From contig NZ_VLLL01000001.1 in NCBI RefSeq assembly GCF_007994225.1, positions 27,730 through 91,729 on the forward strand: DNA of 64,000 nt, read 5' to 3'. Numbering within the stretch: position 1 is the first letter of the stretch; each line of letters begins with the position of its first letter. Positions 16,753 to 24,646 of the stretch are shown here, piece by piece. The position numbers and the translations under genes were made by a program. Source of the stretch: Stackebrandtia albiflava (GTDB lineage: Bacteria; Actinomycetota; Actinomycetes; Mycobacteriales; Micromonosporaceae). The notes under the pieces were generated by a model that was given only the letters and a program-made list of their open reading frames with translations, made no database searches and was not told where the DNA came from.

Positions 16753-17322
16753 CTGCCGCCACCGCGGGTCACGACCCGCGAGGCCCAACAGCCGGTCGAA
16801 CGCCGGAGCCGAGTCCGGTACCGGCACCTCGGCACCGAACGCGCCCATCTGCCGGCCGGTCGGCGCCAACTCCGTCAGCACCGCCGACAGGTCCGTCACC
16901 GTGGCGTCGTCCACCCGCACCTCCTGCCCGGTCGCGACCGCGAGGTCCCAGCCGTGGACGACCAGGTCGAGAACGGGCATCCGGGCCACCACCCGGCGGG
17001 GCATGCCCATGCTCGACCTGTCGAAGGTCATCGCCTCAGGCGCCGACCAGGCCGCGACGAGCCGGTCGACGGCCGCGTTCAAACCGGTGCGCCATTCACC
17101 GTGGACCCGGTGCGGCGGTGTCGCGGCGAACGACATGTCCTCGCCTCGCGCCGCCTTCTCGAACTCCACGGCCACCTCGTACAGGTGGTCGAGAAGTCCG
17201 GCGACGTCGTAACCGGGGCACGGTGTCGCCGCCGTCAACCGCTCGTCGGGGATGCCGTCGATCACCGGCACGGCGGTGGCGGCGGCGGATGCGTACAGCT
17301 CGGCGATCTGGGATTCGGTCAT
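16741..17322 (-). CDS. TIGR03086-family (DinB-like, mycothiol-associated) protein
   Basis: A 193-residue four-helix-bundle protein of the mycothiol-dependent maleylpyruvate isomerase/DinB superfamily. Supporting features are the N-terminal TPCPGYDVAGLLDHLYEV segment, whose His is a usual metal ligand, and the central LDLVVHGWDLAVATG segment with its His. These enzymes usually hold a divalent metal and act on thiol conjugates; mycothiol is typical of actinobacteria. Substrate unknown. It is divergent from an AraC-type regulator starting 72 bases away, which may control it. The gene end overlaps the end of the DUF2254 gene by 12 bases. Confidence 0.85.
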   Translation of the reverse strand: MTESQIAELYASAAATAVPVIDGIPDERLTAATPCPGYDVAGLLDHLYEVAVEFEKAARGEDMSFAATPPHRVHGEWRTGLNAAVDRLVAAWSAPEAMTFDRSSMGMPRRVVARMPVLDLVVHGWDLAVATGQEVRVDDATVTDLSAVLTELAPTGRQMGAFGAEVPVPDSAPAFDRLLGLAGRDPRWRQSAA

Positions 17323-17382
17323 CCGCCGAGGTTAACCGGGAGCGCGGCACGCCTCTTGAAGAAAACCGTCACCGGCGGGTCC

Positions 17383-17388
17383 TATCAT
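17383..17388 (+). promoter_or_regulatory. Candidate -10 for a leaderless AraC-type gene
   Basis: TATCAT ends 6 bases before the GTG at 17395, so transcription would start at or next to the start codon. An upstream TTGAAG is 21 bases away, too far for a standard -35. Confidence 0.4.
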
Positions 17389-17394
17389 CGGCCG

Positions 17395-18195
17395 GTGAGG
17401 CATCCCAGGAAGGACGACCGGGGCATCCTGGCGGCGGCTCGGCTACGTGACAAGGTGCGGTTCCGCCGGTTTCCGGCGACCGGGCCGCTGGACGTGCTCG
17501 TCGAACACTTCTGGCTGATCGACTGGGATCTCGCCGCGCCCCACGAGCAGCACGTGGTGCCGCATCCGTGCGTCAACCTGGCCTGGATGAACGACGCCCC
17601 CGCGCTGGTTCACGGCGTGGAGCACCGGCTGTCGTCGGTGAAACTCCTCGGCCGTGGCCGGGTGTTCGGTGTGCAGTTCCGGCCGGGCGGTTTCCGGCCC
17701 TTCGTCGACCGGCCGGTGTCGGACTTCACCGACGAGGCGGTGCCCGTCGCCGAGGTGCTGGGACCGGTGGACCGGGAGTACGAGGAGATACTGCGCCACG
17801 GCACCGACGACGACGCCCGCGTCGCGGCCGCCACCGAGTACCTCGTGCGGCGTCACCGGGAACCCGAACCGGCGAACCTGCTGGCGATGCGGTTGGCGAA
17901 CCTGGTCAGGACCGACCGGACACTACTGCGGGTGGATCGGCTCGCGGAGGTCGCCGACATGTCGGAACGCGCGCTCCAGCGGCTGTTCGGGGAGTACATC
18001 GGGGTGAATCCCAAGTGGGTGATCCGGCGGTACCGGATCCACGAGGCGATCACGCAGGCCACCACCGGGACGAACTGGGCGCGGCTGGCGGCGGCGCTGG
18101 GGTACTCCGATCAGGCGCACCTGGCCAGGGATTTCCAACAGACGACGGGCATGTCCCCCACCGAGTACGCCCGGTGGGTCGGCGAACCCGGGTGA
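17395..18195 (+). CDS. AraC-family transcriptional regulator
   Basis: A 266-residue regulator. The N-terminal ~140 residues form a ligand/sensor domain of the DUF6597 type (PLDVLVEHFWLIDWDL, HVVPHPCVNLAW, GRVFGVQFRPGGFRPF). The C-terminal AraC helix-turn-helix pair follows: RVDRLAEVADMSERALQRLF and ALGYSDQAHLARDFQQTTGMSP. The GTG start appears leaderless. It is divergent from the TIGR03086 protein, a pairing that suggests it regulates that gene. It ends 24 bases before a strong terminator stem. Confidence 0.87.
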   Translation: MRHPRKDDRGILAAARLRDKVRFRRFPATGPLDVLVEHFWLIDWDLAAPHEQHVVPHPCVNLAWMNDAPALVHGVEHRLSSVKLLGRGRVFGVQFRPGGFRPFVDRPVSDFTDEAVPVAEVLGPVDREYEEILRHGTDDDARVAAATEYLVRRHREPEPANLLAMRLANLVRTDRTLLRVDRLAEVADMSERALQRLFGEYIGVNPKWVIRRYRIHEAITQATTGTNWARLAAALGYSDQAHLARDFQQTTGMSPTEYARWVGEPG

Positions 18196-18218
18196 ACGGG
18201 GCCGGTGCCGGGCGGAGC

Positions 18219-18254
18219 GCGTGGGTGCCGGGTACCGGGTCTCGGCACCCACGC
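18219..18254. terminator. Bidirectional terminator between convergent genes
   Basis: A perfect 12-bp stem (GCGTGGGTGCCG and its complement) with a 12-base loop sits between the AraC gene stop and the flavoprotein gene stop. Confidence 0.7.
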
Positions 18255-18262
18255 TCGCCGGG

Positions 18263-19627
18263 TCAGTCGGCGTCGAGGTCGTGCACGGCGTCGAGCACTC
18301 CCCTGTGGAACGTGGGGTAGGCGTAGATCATGTCGCGGAGTGTGTCGATCGGGACCTTCGCCTTGACCGCCAACGTCAGCATCGACAACACCTCACCGCC
18401 GCAGGGCCCGACGGAGGTCGCCCCCACCAGCACTCCCGCGTCCGCGTCGGCGACCAGTTTGATCAGGCCGGCGTTGCCCGCCTTGTGGATCCAGCCGCGC
18501 GACGTCTCGGGGACCCTGGCCGTACCGGTCCTCACCCGGATGTCGGCGGCGTGGGCCTGCGCCTCGGTCATGCCGACCGAACCCACCTCGGGGTCGGTGA
18601 AGGTGACACGGGGCAACGCCCGGTAGTCGGCCGACGGGCCGCCCTGCCCGAGGATGTCACGTACCGCGATGTCGGCCTGGTACATCGCGACGTGTGTGAA
18701 CGCGCCGCGCCCGGTGACGTCCCCGACCGCCCACAGACCGTCGCCCGCGCGCATCCACTCGTCGACCGGAATCGACGACGCCGACGGGTCGAGCCCCGCC
18801 TTGTCGACGCCGAGCGGACCGAGCTTGGCCTTCCGGCCGACGCTGACCAGCAGCGCCTCACCGATCAGCCTGCGGCCGTCCTCGATCGTGACGGTGAACC
18901 GGCCCTCGCCGTGGGACACCGCGGTGGCCTTCGCACCCGTGTGGACGTGGACGCCGTCGGCGGCCAGGACGTCCTGCACCAGGGCCGAGGACTCCGGTTC
19001 CTCGTTGGACATGATGCGGTCGGAGGCCTCGATGACGTTGACCTCCACGCCGAAACGGTTCCACGCCTGGGCCAGTTCGAGGCCGATGGCCCCGCCGCCC
19101 AACACCAGGAGCGAATCCGGCAGCGTGTCGGCCTCGACCAGTTCCCGATTCGTCCAGTAGGGAGTGTCGGCGAGGCCGTCGATCGGCGGTATCACCGGTG
19201 CCGATCCGGTACCGAACACCACGCCCCTGCGCGCCCGGTACACCTGGTCGCCCACCGTCACCTCGTTGGGGCTGGTGAGCGTGGCCCACCCGCGCACGAA
19301 TCTCCCGCCCTTGTCGGTGAACCGTTTGACGGCGACGGTGTCGTCCCAGTTGTCGGTGGCCTCGTCGCGGATGCGGCGGGCGACCGGAGTCCAGTCCGGG
19401 ATCGCGTGGGCGCGCCCGGCCATCCCGTCGACCCTGGCGGTCTCGGCGAGCAGGTCGGCGGCCCGGATCATCATCTTGCTGGGGATGCACGCCCAGTACG
19501 GGCATTCGCCTCCCACCAGTTTCCCCTCGACGCCCACGACATCGAGGCCGGCGCCGGCCAACCGCCCGGCGACCTCCTCACCGCCGACCCCGAGCCCCAC
19601 CACGACGACATCGACTTCCTCGGTCAC
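18263..19627 (-). CDS. FAD/NAD(P)-dependent disulfide reductase-family protein, atypical C-terminus
   Basis: A 454-residue class I pyridine nucleotide-disulfide oxidoreductase. It has the N-terminal FAD-binding strand (VVVVGLGVGGEEVAGRLA), the redox-active pair in GGECPYWACIPSK (C-x4-C), the NAD(P) site LLVLGGGAIGLELA, the FAD site GLWAVGDVTGRG and a dimerisation domain. The catalytic His before Pro-Thr in dihydrolipoamide and glutathione reductases (HPT) is Tyr here (IYAYPTFHRG), and the following Glu is absent. It is therefore unlikely to be a true Lpd; MerA-like enzymes also use Tyr here. Substrate unknown. The GTG at 19627 has GAGAGGGA upstream. No 2-oxoacid dehydrogenase genes are near. 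Confidence 0.87.
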   Translation of the reverse strand: MTEEVDVVVVGLGVGGEEVAGRLAGAGLDVVGVEGKLVGGECPYWACIPSKMMIRAADLLAETARVDGMAGRAHAIPDWTPVARRIRDEATDNWDDTVAVKRFTDKGGRFVRGWATLTSPNEVTVGDQVYRARRGVVFGTGSAPVIPPIDGLADTPYWTNRELVEADTLPDSLLVLGGGAIGLELAQAWNRFGVEVNVIEASDRIMSNEEPESSALVQDVLAADGVHVHTGAKATAVSHGEGRFTVTIEDGRRLIGEALLVSVGRKAKLGPLGVDKAGLDPSASSIPVDEWMRAGDGLWAVGDVTGRGAFTHVAMYQADIAVRDILGQGGPSADYRALPRVTFTDPEVGSVGMTEAQAHAADIRVRTGTARVPETSRGWIHKAGNAGLIKLVADADAGVLVGATSVGPCGGEVLSMLTLAVKAKVPIDTLRDMIYAYPTFHRGVLDAVHDLDAD

Positions 19628-20593
19628 GGCGAACGTCCCTCTCGAATCGTTGTGAACACTGGTGCGATCGCTGACTTCCGACGCTACCGTAATCACGTGG
19701 TGAAGTCCGACAAGTCGGTGTCGCGGCGGAGTGCCCGGATACGGTGAATCGTCCGTCCTTAGAGGCCGGTCGGAGAAGGCGCCGCCATTTATCGAATAGC
19801 GGTTCGGGCGGTCGCCGGAACACATCCCGCAGGACCGCGGGGAACGGTCGTTTCGGTTGGTAAACCAGGGGTTTCGCCCGCGCGGCCGATGCCCGGGACG
19901 GGGCGACGATCCAGACGCCCGATGCGGGTGACCTGCCAGGCCGGGATCGAGGAGCGCTGACGGGGCGATACGAAGCCCCCACGGCAAGCGGTTGATCAGC
20001 GACGACTCCACTGCGCAACTGTCAGGAACCGGACACTCGATTTGGCACATTCCGAATCGTCACGCCGCAGGGAATGCACGGCATTCCGGCCGAAACGCAC
20101 ATCATCGGCGGCGATATGTCACACATTTCATTCCCGAATGTGTTCAACCGCGAGAGTCGCGTAATAACCACGCTACTACAAAATGCATGTGCCGTCGATT
20201 AATGCGCGAATACCGCTCCCCCACCGCACGTTCGGCCGCCCGAGGCCCCGAACCCCCTTCCGCGGCGGACCGCCGCCCGCGCCAGACACCACACCGCAGG
20301 CGCACCCGTGGCCTCCACCGGTTGCGGTAGCCCAAGACCGACAACCGCAGGATTCCGCACCGCGTCCGGTGCCATCGCCGCCATCTCCTGCCCGAGCACC
20401 GGCCTCTGCCCGCCCACGGTCGCGAGCGGCATCGCCAAGTTCATCGCAGACGTACTCGACGGCCGCTTCCCATCACCGCGACTTCATCCACGCCACCTCT
20501 GCCGCCAGGAGTAGCCGTCACGACACCACAGGATTCGGGTTCGGTAAGCCACCGAACCCGCCCCGGCCTCAGATTCGCGACAAAGCCGGTTCG
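19628..20593. other. 966-base region with no convincing gene
   Basis: No frame has both a ribosome-binding site and a recognisable product. Around 20305-20470 both strands show high-GC third positions, and a plus-strand frame appears to shift near 20455, as in a decaying coding remnant. Around 20040-20200 the sequence is unusually AT-rich. It contains a hairpin GGAATGC-acg-GCATTCC (20071-20087), an inverted repeat ACACATT/AATGTGT (20121-20143) and recurring CATTCC(C)GAA motifs, which could be regulatory. Confidence 0.5.
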
Positions 20594-21016
20594 TCATTTC
20601 CGCTTCCGCCACAGTCCTGAATGGCGACGGTAGTGCGGGGCGATCAAGAACTTCGGACGATTGAACACCACGATCGCCGCCGGAAGCACGAAGAGGAGCA
20701 CCACACCGAACCCGAAGATGACGAACGATACCGATCTGCCGATCGCGTTCTCTACAACGATGTTCTGAAAGAGGAGAACACCTGCGGCTCCCAGGATGAT
20801 GAGACTCGCAGCGACGACGAAAGCCACACCCGATCGGGCCAGCCCCGCCGAGGCGCGACCTCGGCCGAGGATCATCTCTGCGCTCATCCTGTCATTCCGA
20901 ACCGCCTCAGCCCGCCCTCTCCAGTGTTGCGGGACCACGACGAGCCAGAGCAACGCGACAAATGCCGCCATCCCCGCGATGATGAGAATCGTCTTGACCA
21001 TAGAACCGCTCACCAT
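20594..21016 (-). CDS. Small membrane protein, paralogue A
   Basis: A 140-residue protein with three hydrophobic segments (ILIIAGMAAFVALLWLVVV; VAFVVAASLIILGAAGVLLF; FVIFGFGVVLLFVLPAAIVVF). It has a WRGRAEAVRNDRM cytosolic loop and a basic C-terminus. It is clearly paralogous to the protein at 21518-21931: both share a VVxPxHWRG motif, an FxxP(A/I)xIxxFNRPxFLI motif and an R-rich end. ATG at 21016 or, in frame, 21001. No family recognised. Base composition is less GC-rich than the surrounding core genes. Confidence 0.75.
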   Translation of the reverse strand: MVSGSMVKTILIIAGMAAFVALLWLVVVPQHWRGRAEAVRNDRMSAEMILGRGRASAGLARSGVAFVVAASLIILGAAGVLLFQNIVVENAIGRSVSFVIFGFGVVLLFVLPAAIVVFNRPKFLIAPHYRRHSGLWRKRK

Positions 21017-21517
21017 TCGTTCATGACTTCGCCGGCGTCATCCGGGCGCCGAAGACCGAAACTCCATGATGACTCCAGCCAGAGCAACGGACACAGACGC
21101 CGCCCTACGAACTGTTCGCCGCCCGAGCCGCGATACCGTGGTGGTTCAATGCCGACCGGATCGGTGCGTTCCCGGCGTATCAGTGCAAGAAGTGGCGTTC
21201 GCAGCGCGACGGCACAATTCCGGCCACGGCGTTCAACCGTCGAGGCCCGCCACGATCGCCTCCCACCACGCTTCGTCCCGCCCTGGTTCTCGTTGCACAC
21301 GCCCCTTGGGTGAGACGGAACCGCCCATTGCCGAAGCAACCACGGCCCCCTGAAAGGCACGCTCCGACAAGACCAGTTCGCTCAGCATGTGAGGGCGTAT
21401 GCCATCCCCGCAACGCAATGAACCTCTGCCTACCCAATGCCTCGCCGTGTCACCGAAATCGCTGGCCGCCACATATGCGAGCCAACAACCAGACCCGGAA
21501 AGAGTCGCTGCCAGTAG
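21017..21517. other. 501-base gap between paralogous membrane genes
   Basis: No recognisable intact gene. A minus-strand frame ends ...MNEW-TGA and overlaps the ATG of the 20594-21016 gene (ATGGTGA), as if an upstream cistron once ended there, but the rest of that frame does not look coding. A 51-codon frame at 21233-21388 is the best remaining candidate. Confidence 0.4.
21233..21388 (-). CDS. Possible 51-residue protein or gene remnant
   Basis: An ATG frame with protein-like composition (starts MLSELVLSERAFQGAVV, ends EAWWEAIVAGLDG). It has no visible ribosome-binding site and no recognised family. It lies between the two paralogous membrane genes on the same strand. It could be a small gene or a fragment of a decayed one. 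Confidence 0.25.
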   Translation of the reverse strand: MLSELVLSERAFQGAVVASAMGGSVSPKGRVQREPGRDEAWWEAIVAGLDG

Positions 21518-21931
21518 TCATGTTCGCCGATTCATTATCCCCGCCTGTCCCCGAAACCGTGGTGGGATCAAAAAGCGTGGGCGGTTGAAAAGGGTGATGA
21601 GGATTGGGAGCAGGACGAACATCAGAGCACTGATACAAAGCGCACCAACGATCATCAGTCGGGCGATGTCGAGCCACTTTCCGTGGAGCAGCGACTCCAC
21701 AACAATGCCGACGGCGGCCGTGAACAGTATCATCGAAGCTGCGAACGTCATTCCTACGGTCGAACGAACAATTCCTCGAGCAATACCACCTCCTCCGAAC
21801 ATCCGCCGCTCAATCACCTCGTCGGTAAGGAGCCCTTTTCTATCTCCACGCCAGTGATGCGGAATGACGACCACCCAGATTGCAAGTACCATCATGCCAA
21901 AGACTGCTATAACAGCCAGCTTGTCACTCAA
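21518..21931 (-). CDS. Small membrane protein, paralogue B
   Basis: A 137-residue protein with three hydrophobic segments (LAVIAVFGMMVLAIWVVVI; MTFAASMILFTAAVGIVV; MIVGALCISALMFVLLPILI). It shares VVxPxHWRG and the FNRPxFLI block with the paralogue at 20594-21016. The start appears to be TTG at 21931-21929, 5 bases inside the end of the upstream membrane gene, so the two are probably coupled; an ATG at codon 13 would remove most of the first helix. Function unknown. Confidence 0.72.
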   Translation of the reverse strand: MSDKLAVIAVFGMMVLAIWVVVIPHHWRGDRKGLLTDEVIERRMFGGGGIARGIVRSTVGMTFAASMILFTAAVGIVVESLLHGKWLDIARLMIVGALCISALMFVLLPILITLFNRPRFLIPPRFRGQAGIMNRRT

Positions 21932-22535
21932 ATCGACCTCGCCGTCGGAGGGCTCGCCGCCGCTCGACTACCGGCAACGCGACCGCAAAGAGCAGGTTCC
22001 CGGCCGACACGGCGATCAAGGCGTACCAGGACGTGAACGCCAGGAAGAAGAGTTGCAACCCGCTACCGAGTGCGATGAACCCGACCATGATGATCACCGT
22101 CCACACCGAGAGCGGCACGAAACGGGTGAACGTGTAAGTGAGGCTCAACGGGAGGATCGCACCCACCATCATCGGTGTCACGAGATAGAGCAGGACCGCG
22201 AGCAGCAGATTCCACAGCTCCTCAGCCGAGATGGTGCTACCCGAGAGGTCACGGGAGATCCGCGTCAACTCCAGGCCGATGGCGAACGCGACGACGGTGA
22301 TCACCGCGTACATCGAGGACCAGCGAAGGAGGAAACCCGGAAGTCCGAGCAGGCCCGGTGGGCGCCCCGCGTCGAAGGGATCGTCCTCAACGACCCAGGA
22401 GTCCGGATCGTCCACCACAGAACCGAACCGGAACCGGCGATGACCACCGACCTCGAACCGCGGATCCACCCGGTCCTCCGACGCCTCGTCACGCACATCG
22501 CCACGGTCGCCCACAACCCCATCGCCTACACGCAT
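21924..22535 (-). CDS. Four-helix membrane protein
   Basis: A 203-residue protein with an acidic/basic cytosolic N-terminus of about 75 residues. Four hydrophobic segments follow (MYAVITVVAFAIGLEL; LLLAVLLYLVTPMMVGAILP; VWTVIIMVGFIALGSGLQLF; WYALIAVSAGNLLFAVAL), then an Arg-rich tail. The ATG at 22535 was chosen because GGAGGG lies just upstream; the frame stays open to 22703. It overlaps the next gene (paralogue B) by 8 bases, forming a small membrane-protein operon. No family recognised. Confidence 0.7.
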   Translation of the reverse strand: MRVGDGVVGDRGDVRDEASEDRVDPRFEVGGHRRFRFGSVVDDPDSWVVEDDPFDAGRPPGLLGLPGFLLRWSSMYAVITVVAFAIGLELTRISRDLSGSTISAEELWNLLLAVLLYLVTPMMVGAILPLSLTYTFTRFVPLSVWTVIIMVGFIALGSGLQLFFLAFTSWYALIAVSAGNLLFAVALPVVERRRALRRRGRFE

Positions 22536-22964
22536 AAGCCCTCCAGCGCCGCAAGGAATCGGGATGTCGGCATGGCCGGTTCCTGTCTTCTCCGGCACGT
22601 GACGCGCACGTGTGGGGGCATGGGAGATGTGGGCCTCGTGCCGGGAGATCCGTGTCGGTAGAGAATGTAAACGATTTCGATGCCGGGCACAACCCATTGT
22701 CACCGGGCGACTGCAATCCGGCCTAATCGGACATAGCGGGGCGGCATTCCGTTACGGAACGGGACAATCGGACTCACCGGCGATTCGCCATGTCCCGATA
22801 CCGTGAGGTATGTCACCGTCACCCGCGGATGTGCGGCGGCCTTGGCGGCGGAGGAACCGGCACCGTTCGCGCCGTCACCGCGCCCAGGCACCGCCCCGGT
22901 GGGAACACCGCGCCGTCACGACCGAAGCCGGCACCCTCCGTTGTGACGATCCGGGCCGAAGTGC
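22536..22964. other. 429-base gap
   Basis: No gene seen. It contains an AT-richer patch near 22655-22690 that probably holds the promoter of the minus-strand membrane operon, and short inverted repeats around 22790-22810. The end of the LPTTG protein gene follows. No clear terminator was found. Confidence 0.4.
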
Positions 22965-23585
22965 TCACCAGTGCGTGGAGCCCTGCAGCAGTCGGCGGCG
23001 GGCGCGGAGAGCGATGAGGATGAACGCGCCGGTGAGCGCGGCGGCGGCGCCGACGGCCACGGCGGTCGTCGTGCTGGTTCCGGTGGTGGGCAACCGTTCC
23101 GTGGTCGAGGGCGAGCCGGTGGCCGCCGCTCCGGCGATGTCGGATTCGGTGCGCAGGTCCCAACGCTGCTCGGGCGCGCCACTCCACGGCCGCAACACCA
23201 GTTCGGGTTCCGCTGCGACGGCCAGTTCAGGATGCCCCTGCGGATGCCATTGGCCGGTACCGGGTTCGTGCCGCCACACGGTGACCGATTCGGTGTCGCC
23301 GCCCACTGTGACCGGTGCTCCCGCGTCGGCGCGGTCCACGGTGAGCGCCGTGCGCCCGGTGGCGTCGGCGACGGCCCCGTACTCGGTGAAACGCCAATGC
23401 CCGGTGTCCACGCCACAGTCCGCCGACTCCACGACGACGTCTCCGGACCGGGGCGCGGCACACTGCCCGGTGGCGCGGTTGACCATCCAACCGGTCGGCT
23501 GGTCCGCGTATGCCGGCGCGGGCACGGCGACCGCGGCGGCGACGACGAGGGCCGTGGCCATCGAGGTGATGTTCCGATCCGCCAT
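22965..23585 (-). CDS. Sortase-anchored (LPTTG) secreted protein, ricin-like fold suspected
   Basis: A 206-residue surface protein. Residues 1-27 are a signal peptide (cleavage after AYA). The mature part has one Cys pair (C42, C57) and repeats such as HWRFTEYGAVADATGR and QRWDL, which resemble QxW-type ricin/beta-trefoil lectin units. A Thr/Ser linker leads to LPTTG at 165-169, a hydrophobic stretch and RARRR, the three parts of a sortase signal; eight more residues follow the basic cluster. A sortase would link it to the cell wall, but none is encoded in this window. Ligand unknown. Confidence 0.8.
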   Translation of the reverse strand: MADRNITSMATALVVAAAVAVPAPAYADQPTGWMVNRATGQCAAPRSGDVVVESADCGVDTGHWRFTEYGAVADATGRTALTVDRADAGAPVTVGGDTESVTVWRHEPGTGQWHPQGHPELAVAAEPELVLRPWSGAPEQRWDLRTESDIAGAAATGSPSTTERLPTTGTSTTTAVAVGAAAALTGAFILIALRARRRLLQGSTHW

Positions 23586-23604
23586 GGCGACAGTCTAGTG
23601 ACGG

Positions 23605-24576
23605 TTACACTACGGGTTTACCCGGGATCCGATCGGCCGTGGCGAACAGGACCTCCGCGACGGCCGACATGTTGCGGACGAAGTCGGCGTCGTCCTCGTC
23701 GAGTCCCCAGTAGAGGTCCTCCATGGATCTCACGAACGCCCACGCGTGTGCGCGACGGGGATCCACCTCCAGCCATTCCGCGGTTCGGATCGTGTACTCG
23801 ACCGCCGATACCTCTGTCGGTGTCGTCTCCAGTTGGATCCGCAGCAGGTATCCGGCGTCGAAGGCGCGCTCGCCGAGCTTCGGTTTCGGGTCGATGAGCA
23901 GCCACGGCTCACGCCGCGCGGACACTATGTTGCCGAGGTGGTTGTCCATGTTGGCCACTCCGACGGGACCGTCGGGCACGGTGAGGACCCGGCACAGCCG
24001 TTCCGCCTCCCGCAGCATCGGTGCGGGGATGTCGTCTCCCCGGTATCCGGCGAACAGCTCGGCCCAGTCCGCAGCCTGGTCCACCACGGTGGGGATCGGG
24101 GGGAGGTCGGCGGGCGCGGGACCCGGTACGCGCCACAACCGGCGGTACAGCCGCGCCGCGAACTCGACGTCGCCGGCGTGCTCGGGCAGTCCCTCGCGGT
24201 GGGCGGTGGCGACGTGCTCCTGGGACACCAGCGGCTCGCCGGGGTCGGCACGTTCCAGCAGCATGGCGCCGCTGTCGGCGTCGTACTCGTACAACAGGAC
24301 CGCCCCCTCGCCCCCGTAATGGTACAGCGCGGTGGGTTCGGCGACGTTCCACTCGTCGACGACGGGGACCTTCAGGACGGCGGCCGTCCCGTCGGCACGG
24401 TTCACCGGTGCCACATAGGAATGCGTACCGCCGGTGAAGGCCGGGCCGGTGACCTCCAGCCGCCATTCCCGGCAGCGGTCCTCCACCAGGCGCGGCAGGT
24501 CGTCGAGCCACGCGTGTCCGCGTTCGGCGAAGATACGGCGGACGATCCTGGCGACTTCGGCGGGAACCAACGACAT
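23605..24576 (-). CDS. APH(6)/hydroxyurea-type small-molecule phosphotransferase
   Basis: A 323-residue kinase-like protein of the APH_6_hur family (streptomycin 6-phosphotransferase and hydroxyurea phosphotransferase). Visible parts are the nucleotide-binding lobe (FTGGTHSYVAPV, AAVLKVP), GGEGAVLLYEYDADSGAMLLER, and the catalytic/metal region VANMDNHLGNIV ... WLLIDPKPKLGERAFDAG. The usual HGDLH becomes NMDNH, keeping the Asp and Asn. The ATG at 24576 gives the common length; the frame extends to 24612. Divergent from a GNAT gene 70 bases away. The substrate could be an aminoglycoside or another hydroxyl compound. Confidence 0.82.
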   Translation of the reverse strand: MSLVPAEVARIVRRIFAERGHAWLDDLPRLVEDRCREWRLEVTGPAFTGGTHSYVAPVNRADGTAAVLKVPVVDEWNVAEPTALYHYGGEGAVLLYEYDADSGAMLLERADPGEPLVSQEHVATAHREGLPEHAGDVEFAARLYRRLWRVPGPAPADLPPIPTVVDQAADWAELFAGYRGDDIPAPMLREAERLCRVLTVPDGPVGVANMDNHLGNIVSARREPWLLIDPKPKLGERAFDAGYLLRIQLETTPTEVSAVEYTIRTAEWLEVDPRRAHAWAFVRSMEDLYWGLDEDDADFVRNMSAVAEVLFATADRIPGKPVV

Positions 24577-24646
24577 CCGGTCATTCTGCCGACCGGTGAA
24601 CCGGCCCGGCAACCCGATGGCCCCGGGCGGCGGCTAGCGTGGCGGC

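Noticed and set aside
18263-19627. Annotation as dihydrolipoamide dehydrogenase
   Set aside because: The catalytic His-Glu pair is missing and no 2-oxoacid dehydrogenase genes are nearby.
18221-19747. 508-codon plus-strand frame
   Set aside because: Antisense to the flavoprotein gene; no domain, His/Arg/Asp-rich shadow composition.
20183-20620. 145-codon plus-strand frame in the non-coding island
   Set aside because: Ser/Pro/Arg-rich with no ribosome-binding site, overlapping equally plausible frames on both strands; at most a remnant.
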